From the NCBI GenBank assembly GCA_036803245.1, contig DAIRUQ010000002.1, positions 11,800-75,799 of the forward strand: a stretch of 64,000 bases of DNA, given 5' to 3'. Below are positions 60,286-64,000 of this stretch, piece after piece; position 1 is the stretch's first letter; every line of letters begins with the position of its first letter. This DNA is from DAIRUQ01 sp036803245 (GTDB lineage Bacteria > Chloroflexota > Anaerolineae > UBA1429). Both the position numbers and the translations under genes were made by a program. The notes beneath the pieces were generated by a model. The model ran no database searches, had not been told where the DNA came from, and saw only the letters and a list, made by a program, of their open reading frames with translations.

Positions 60286-62115
60286 CTAGAAGACCATGGA
60301 CTCGGCGAACTGGTCCTGGAACTCGGGCAGCGTCGATAGCTCCAGGTACTCGACCAGATCGACGATCTCGTGCGTCTCCTCGCGGGCCGCTCGCGAAAGC
60401 AGCGCCAGCTTGGCCCCCGATCCCGCCGCATTGCCTACCGGCACGATCTCGGCGTTGGGCAGAACGGGAATCAGGCCGATCCTCAAGGCGCTCTCGGGCT
60501 TGATATAGTTGCCAAAGGCCCCGGCCAGATACACACGAGTCACATCACCATAGCCGATGCCGAGCTCTTTCAGCAGGATCTCGATGCCTGCCCGGATCGC
60601 TCCCTTGGCCAGCTGCAGCTCGCGGATGTCGCGCTGGCTCACGCGCACCGGACGACCGTCCGCGCCCTCATGGGGCAGCACGAGATCAAAGGCCCGATGC
60701 CGCCCCTCGCTACGGATGCGCTCTGCCAGGCAGTTCTGCCCCAGCTCAAGAAGCTGCTGGGCATCACGCATCATGCCCGATTCGCGCAGGATCTGCGCCT
60801 CCAGCATCTGAGCCACCAGGTCCACAAGCCCCGATCCACAAATGCCCCGAGGAGGCGTGTTCTCGATAGTCCGCCAATGCACGTCGCCGTTGATCGAGAC
60901 CTGATCGATAGCGCCGCTGGCCGCTCGCATGCCACATGAGAGGTGCGCCCCCTCAAAAGCCGGGCCGGCCGCCGTCGAGCAGGCCACCAGGCGGTGACGC
61001 GATCCCAGCGTCATCTCACCATTGGTGCCGATATCGATGGCCAGGCTGATGCCCTCATCCCGATGCTGCCCGGTGGCCAGGATGACGCCGACGGTGTCGG
61101 CACCCACCCACCCCGCAATGCTTGCCAGCGCCCACACAGGCGCCTCGGGATGGATCGCCAAGCCCAGCCGCTGCGCGGGAAGGGACACGGCCTCAGCCAC
61201 CACCGGTACATAGGGCGATCGGGCCAGCGCCGAGGGATCAACACCGAGGAGCAAATGCTGCATGGTGGTGTTGCCCACCAAGGTTAGCCCATAGACGCGT
61301 TGCGAGGGCACGCCGGCCTGTTGACATGCAGCGATCGCGAGGCCATTAATGGCGCCGATCACGCTCTTCTGTAGCTGCTGAAGACCGTTAGCGGACGCCG
61401 TGATATGCTGAATCCGCGAGACCACGTCGTCGCCGAACTGGGTCTGCGGATTGAGCGCCGACGCCACTGCCAGCTCTTTGCCCGTGACCAGATCCATGAG
61501 GTAGCCGACGATGGTGGTTGTGCCCAGGTCGTAGGCCATCCCCAGTAGCGGACCGTCATCTGTGCCAGCAAGGACGTCGATCACCTCGCCGTCGGCCACG
61601 ATCAGGGTGATGAGCCCATCCTGACCGCGCAAGGCGGCTGGCAAGGACTGCAGCGCGCCGAGGCTGATCCGCAGCTCATCGGAATCGAGTGCCCGCCAGG
61701 CCCGACGAAGGGCTTCGGCATCGTTCGTCTGATCCTCCAGGGTCGCCGGCGGCACGTACAAGGTCACCCGACGGATCCACGGGTCCAACGTCACCTCGCG
61801 GGTGAACCCCTGCGAGAGAATGCTGACACTGTACACCTGGGAGCCCTCGGGCACCCGTACCAGGAGGTCATCCTCCACCATCGCCTGACAGGCCAGGCGA
61901 TACCCATTCTCGATCTCTTCGGGCGATAGGTGCCGCCGCTCGGCCTCGGTTAGCGGCCCCGCATCGCCGCTAACCACCACGCGGCACTTGCCGCAGGTGC
62001 CCCGCCCCCCGCAAGGGGACTCGAGGGCCACTCCCGCCTCGCGGGAGGCATCCAGTAGCGATGTATGCGCAGGTACCTCGATGAGGGCCCCGCTGGGCTG
62101 GAACTTGACTCGCAT
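60286..62115 (-). CDS. Ferredoxin-ASKHA protein, corrinoid activation type (RACE-like)
   Basis: A 609-residue protein that reactivates oxidised corrinoid (cobalt) proteins by ATP-driven electron transfer. The N-terminal 2Fe-2S ferredoxin domain has Cys35, Cys41, Cys44 (CGGRGTCGKC) and Cys76 (LACQ). A linker of about 120 residues precedes the ASKHA ATPase domain: GMAYDLGTTTIVGYLMDL (phosphate 1), SLAIDIGTNGEMTLG, CGSGLVDLVAQMLEAQ and LAGAFGNYIKPESALRIGL. Length and domain order match DUF4445/RACo proteins. No corrinoid methyltransferase or B12-binding protein is next to it. It lies 15 nt after the methyltransferase on the same strand. Confidence 0.9.
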   Translation of the reverse strand: MRVKFQPSGALIEVPAHTSLLDASREAGVALESPCGGRGTCGKCRVVVSGDAGPLTEAERRHLSPEEIENGYRLACQAMVEDDLLVRVPEGSQVYSVSILSQGFTREVTLDPWIRRVTLYVPPATLEDQTNDAEALRRAWRALDSDELRISLGALQSLPAALRGQDGLITLIVADGEVIDVLAGTDDGPLLGMAYDLGTTTIVGYLMDLVTGKELAVASALNPQTQFGDDVVSRIQHITASANGLQQLQKSVIGAINGLAIAACQQAGVPSQRVYGLTLVGNTTMQHLLLGVDPSALARSPYVPVVAEAVSLPAQRLGLAIHPEAPVWALASIAGWVGADTVGVILATGQHRDEGISLAIDIGTNGEMTLGSRHRLVACSTAAGPAFEGAHLSCGMRAASGAIDQVSINGDVHWRTIENTPPRGICGSGLVDLVAQMLEAQILRESGMMRDAQQLLELGQNCLAERIRSEGRHRAFDLVLPHEGADGRPVRVSQRDIRELQLAKGAIRAGIEILLKELGIGYGDVTRVYLAGAFGNYIKPESALRIGLIPVLPNAEIVPVGNAAGSGAKLALLSRAAREETHEIVDLVEYLELSTLPEFQDQFAESMVF

Positions 62116-62130
62116 AGCCTGACTCTTTTC

Positions 62131-62847
62131 TTAGGTCGCTTTCTCGAACACAAGCAGATGGGACAGACCGAACCACTGAAGCGGCGTGGGCTCTAGCGCG
62201 TACGTCACCCGCCGCAGGAACCGCGCCAGTCGTGGGCGACGCTCCATGAGCTCGTCGTACCCGGCATAGATGCAGCGATGCTCGACGATGCGCCCTGGCA
62301 GCTCCGCAAAGAGCGAGCGCAACCCCCGCCGGGTATAGGCCCGGACGTGCGGACAGAATCGGTTGCGGAGCGGGTTGGGCAAGTAGTTGACCAGAGGGAC
62401 ATTGCCAAAGTGGTACGAGCCGCCCCAGAAGGCACCATGCGTCTCAAAGGGGTACCATCGGTTGGGGCAGAAAACGACCATGCGGCCGCCAGGTTTGAGA
62501 ACGCGGAACGCCTCTCGCACCGCCAGGGCATCGTCGTCCACATGCTCGATCACCTCGTGCGAGAGCACCAGATCGAACACGCCATCCCTGTAGGGAAGCC
62601 CCGTGACCGACGCCACCAGGCACCCCTCCACCGCCGTCGCCTTTTCCAGGTCCAGGTCCACCCCGTAGGTTTCTGCGCCAGCTTCGCGCATCTGAGCGAC
62701 GTACAGGCCCAGACCGCTGCCAGCGTCCAAGACGCGAGCGCCCTCTAGCACAGCGTACCGCTGGATGAACCCGAGGCGACGAGACTGGCCCTCTCGCCAC
62801 ACATAGCTGGGATGACCTAGTACAATGGCGTCGTCGTTGTTTGGCAT
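62131..62847 (-). CDS. SAM-dependent methyltransferase (class I)
   Basis: A 238-residue class I methyltransferase. Motif I is VLDAGSGLGLYVAQM, the acidic motif II VDLDLEKA, and VFDLVLSHEVIEHVDDD contains motif post-II; VLKPGGRMVVFCPN is motif III/IV. The C-terminal part (about 140-238) with aromatic residues would bind the substrate. It belongs to the Methyltransf_11 group, often acting on small molecules or lipids. The corrinoid-activator gene follows. GGAG lies upstream of the ATG. Substrate unknown. Confidence 0.88.
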   Translation of the reverse strand: MPNNDDAIVLGHPSYVWREGQSRRLGFIQRYAVLEGARVLDAGSGLGLYVAQMREAGAETYGVDLDLEKATAVEGCLVASVTGLPYRDGVFDLVLSHEVIEHVDDDALAVREAFRVLKPGGRMVVFCPNRWYPFETHGAFWGGSYHFGNVPLVNYLPNPLRNRFCPHVRAYTRRGLRSLFAELPGRIVEHRCIYAGYDELMERRPRLARFLRRVTYALEPTPLQWFGLSHLLVFEKAT

Positions 62848-62916
62848 GTCTGCTCCTGAGGCAGAATCTTATACCCCTCCGACGCATGGGGCAAGTCATC
62901 CCAGGCATACGCGCGT

Positions 62917-62945
62917 TTGGTGATTGTTGACCCATTCAGTATAAT
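62917..62945 (+). promoter_or_regulatory. Promoter of the DUF1858 gene
   Basis: TTGGTG (62917-62922), 17-nt spacer, TATAAT (62940-62945), 64 nt upstream of ATG 63010. Confidence 0.55.
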
Positions 62946-63009
62946 ATGAGTGGCACACGATGCGGAATGCCTATGGTTGCCCAGTCTGGGCTGCAGGAGG
63001 ATTAGGACC

Positions 63010-63222
63010 ATGGAGATCACCAGAGAGATGCCCATCACGGACATCGTCCAGAGTCACCCCACCACTGCCGAAGTGTTTCTGCGGCACGGGTTGATGTGCT
63101 TTGGCTGCCCGGCGGCGCGATTCGAGAATCTTGAGCAAGGCGCCCTGGCCCACGGAATCGACGTGGATGCCCTGCTCGAAGATCTAAACGCCGCTGTCCA
63201 AGCGGAGCAGGCCGAGGCGTAG
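63010..63222 (+). CDS. DUF1858 domain protein (hybrid-cluster-associated disulfide type)
   Basis: A 70-residue protein made of a single DUF1858 domain: EMPITDIVQSHPTTAEVFLRHG, then Cys30 and Cys33 in GLMCFGCPAA. Such domains occur alone or joined to ScdA/YtfE and hybrid-cluster partners and are thought to carry a redox-active disulfide or bind Fe-S near nitrosative-stress enzymes; that partner is not in the window. The start is ATG 63010 with AGGAGG upstream; a 20-codon longer frame would begin inside the promoter. The next gene is endonuclease III-like. Confidence 0.85.
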   Translation: MEITREMPITDIVQSHPTTAEVFLRHGLMCFGCPAARFENLEQGALAHGIDVDALLEDLNAAVQAEQAEA

Positions 63223-63237
63223 CCCCTCCCAATCGCT

Positions 63238-63269
63238 GGCAAGAGCCCCGCTGTGGCGGGGCTCTTGCC
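63238..63269 (+). terminator. Hairpin between the DUF1858 and endonuclease III genes
   Basis: A 14-bp perfect stem GGCAAGAGCCCCGC/GCGGGGCTCTTGCC with loop TGTG, 15 nt after the stop. No T-run follows, so it may only reduce read-through or cap the transcript end. Confidence 0.5.
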
Positions 63270-63300
63270 GTGCCGTGAACTCACCCTCGGAGGAGCCGCC

Positions 63301-63990
63301 GTGCACCGAGAATCAGCTACCAAGCTCGCCATGCAGCTACATAGGGCGCTCTTGGCGCACTATGGCGTTCCCGAGCCCAAAGAGCAACGCGATCCACTCA
63401 GCGAGCTGGTGATGACCATCCTCTCGCAGAACACCTCGGACACGAACACCGCCCGCGCTTATGCAGAGCTGCGGCGACGGCACCCCACCTGGGACAAGGT
63501 GCGTACGGCCTCGGACGAGGAGGTGGCTGACGCCATCCGCGTGGGGGGGCTAGCCAACGTCAAGGCGCCGCGGATCAAGCGGATTCTTGATGATCTGCTC
63601 CAAGAGCGTGGCGAGCTGTCTCTGGACTTTGTGGGGGATCTGGACACGGCCGAGGCGCGACGCTACCTGGAGGGCATGCATGGCGTCGGCCCCAAGACAG
63701 CCGCCTGCGTGCTGCTGTTTTCGCTGCACAAGCCCGCCATGCCCGTGGATACGCACGTTCACCGGGTAGCGCTTCGTGTCGGTCTCATCCCCAAGGGGAC
63801 CAACGCCGAAAAGGCTCACACGCTGCTGGAAGAGCTCTTACCGCCGCAGAGCTACTACCCGTTCCACCTCAACGTCATCCGCCACGGGCGCGAGATCTGT
63901 CACGCCGCCCGGCCCGCGTGCGAGGACTGCCCGGTGACTGCCCTCTGCGCCTACTTTGCCGAGCGCCCCCAGGAGCCCTCACCCGCCTAG
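63301..63990 (+). CDS. Endonuclease III-like DNA glycosylase (HhH-GPD)
   Basis: A 229-residue base-excision-repair glycosylase/AP lyase. The helix-hairpin-helix LEGMHGVGPKTAACVLL contains catalytic Lys132, and VDTHVHRV gives Asp150, both as in Nth. The four-cysteine [4Fe-4S] loop is Cys200, Cys207, Cys210 and Cys216 (C-x6-C-x2-C-x5-C). LSQNTSDTNTARAYAEL is the Nth DNA-binding segment. The start is GTG 63301 with GGAGGAG upstream; the 16-codon longer frame would begin inside the hairpin. The gene ends 10 nt before the window edge. Confidence 0.94.
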   Translation: MHRESATKLAMQLHRALLAHYGVPEPKEQRDPLSELVMTILSQNTSDTNTARAYAELRRRHPTWDKVRTASDEEVADAIRVGGLANVKAPRIKRILDDLLQERGELSLDFVGDLDTAEARRYLEGMHGVGPKTAACVLLFSLHKPAMPVDTHVHRVALRVGLIPKGTNAEKAHTLLEELLPPQSYYPFHLNVIRHGREICHAARPACEDCPVTALCAYFAERPQEPSPA

Positions 63991-64000
63991 CGCGCCGTCG

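Overview
The window is an ordinary bacterial chromosomal segment with high GC, tightly packed and written on both strands. It carries 58 protein genes (one cut off at the left edge) and 2 tRNA genes. I see no rRNA, insertion sequence, phage gene or CRISPR array. The most likely source is a Chloroflexota bacterium of the Anaerolineae/Caldilineae kind. This is inference from secreted proteins with Thr-Pro-rich linkers, DUF6062 and DUF3048 proteins, many GTG/TTG starts, peptidoglycan-type genes without any LPS genes, and the gene mix. Many promoters fit a housekeeping sigma-70 pattern (TTGACA-like box, 17 nt, TATAAT-like box), matching the RpoD encoded here.

Layout. 0-8 kb: partial ECF sigma gene, SEC-C protein, HAD phosphatase plus galactokinase, a glycosyltransferase, then on the minus strand a B12-binding radical SAM gene and dTDP-glucose 4,6-dehydratase, a cyclase-family hydrolase, and plus-strand QueD. 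8-17 kb: housekeeping block (Lon, small membrane protein, Mfd, Pth, secreted protein, DegV). 17-23 kb: minus-strand run of DUF6807, TIM-barrel isomerase, extracellular metallo-beta-lactamase lipoprotein, sulfatase and M24 peptidase. 23-29 kb: membrane-anchored clostripain, lone MoxR ATPase, ArgJ, and a convergent M20 peptidase. 29-33.5 kb: minus-strand exopolysaccharide genes (two GT4 transferases and a polyprenyl-phosphate sugar transferase), ending at tRNA-Leu(UAA).

33.8-38 kb: sugar-acid genes (UxuA, a mandelate-racemase/enolase-family dehydratase, RraA-like aldolase) followed by a formate/nitrite-type channel. 38.2-42 kb: a promoter-driven four-gene operon (cyclophilin-like protein, MhpD-type hydratase, TIM-barrel isomerase, fumarate-reductase-like flavoprotein with altered active-site motifs). 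This is the best candidate here for an undescribed catabolic route. 42-50 kb: a possible nuclease-fold protein, a Ca/Na exchanger, then a plus-strand run (unrecognised TIM-barrel-like protein, two alpha/beta hydrolases, patatin, phosphomannose-isomerase-like cupin) and tRNA(CAU). 50-64 kb: nucleotidyltransferase coupled to PAP2 phosphatase, RpoD with a long leader, DUF6062 protein, DUF3048 lipoprotein, FtsB-like protein, two-component proteins, FemAB-like transferase, GAPDH, ferredoxin-ASKHA protein, methyltransferase, DUF1858 protein and an endonuclease III homologue.

All calls come from reading translations by eye; no database search was possible. Start codons were chosen by ribosome-binding sites and family N-termini, and several differ from the longest open frame.
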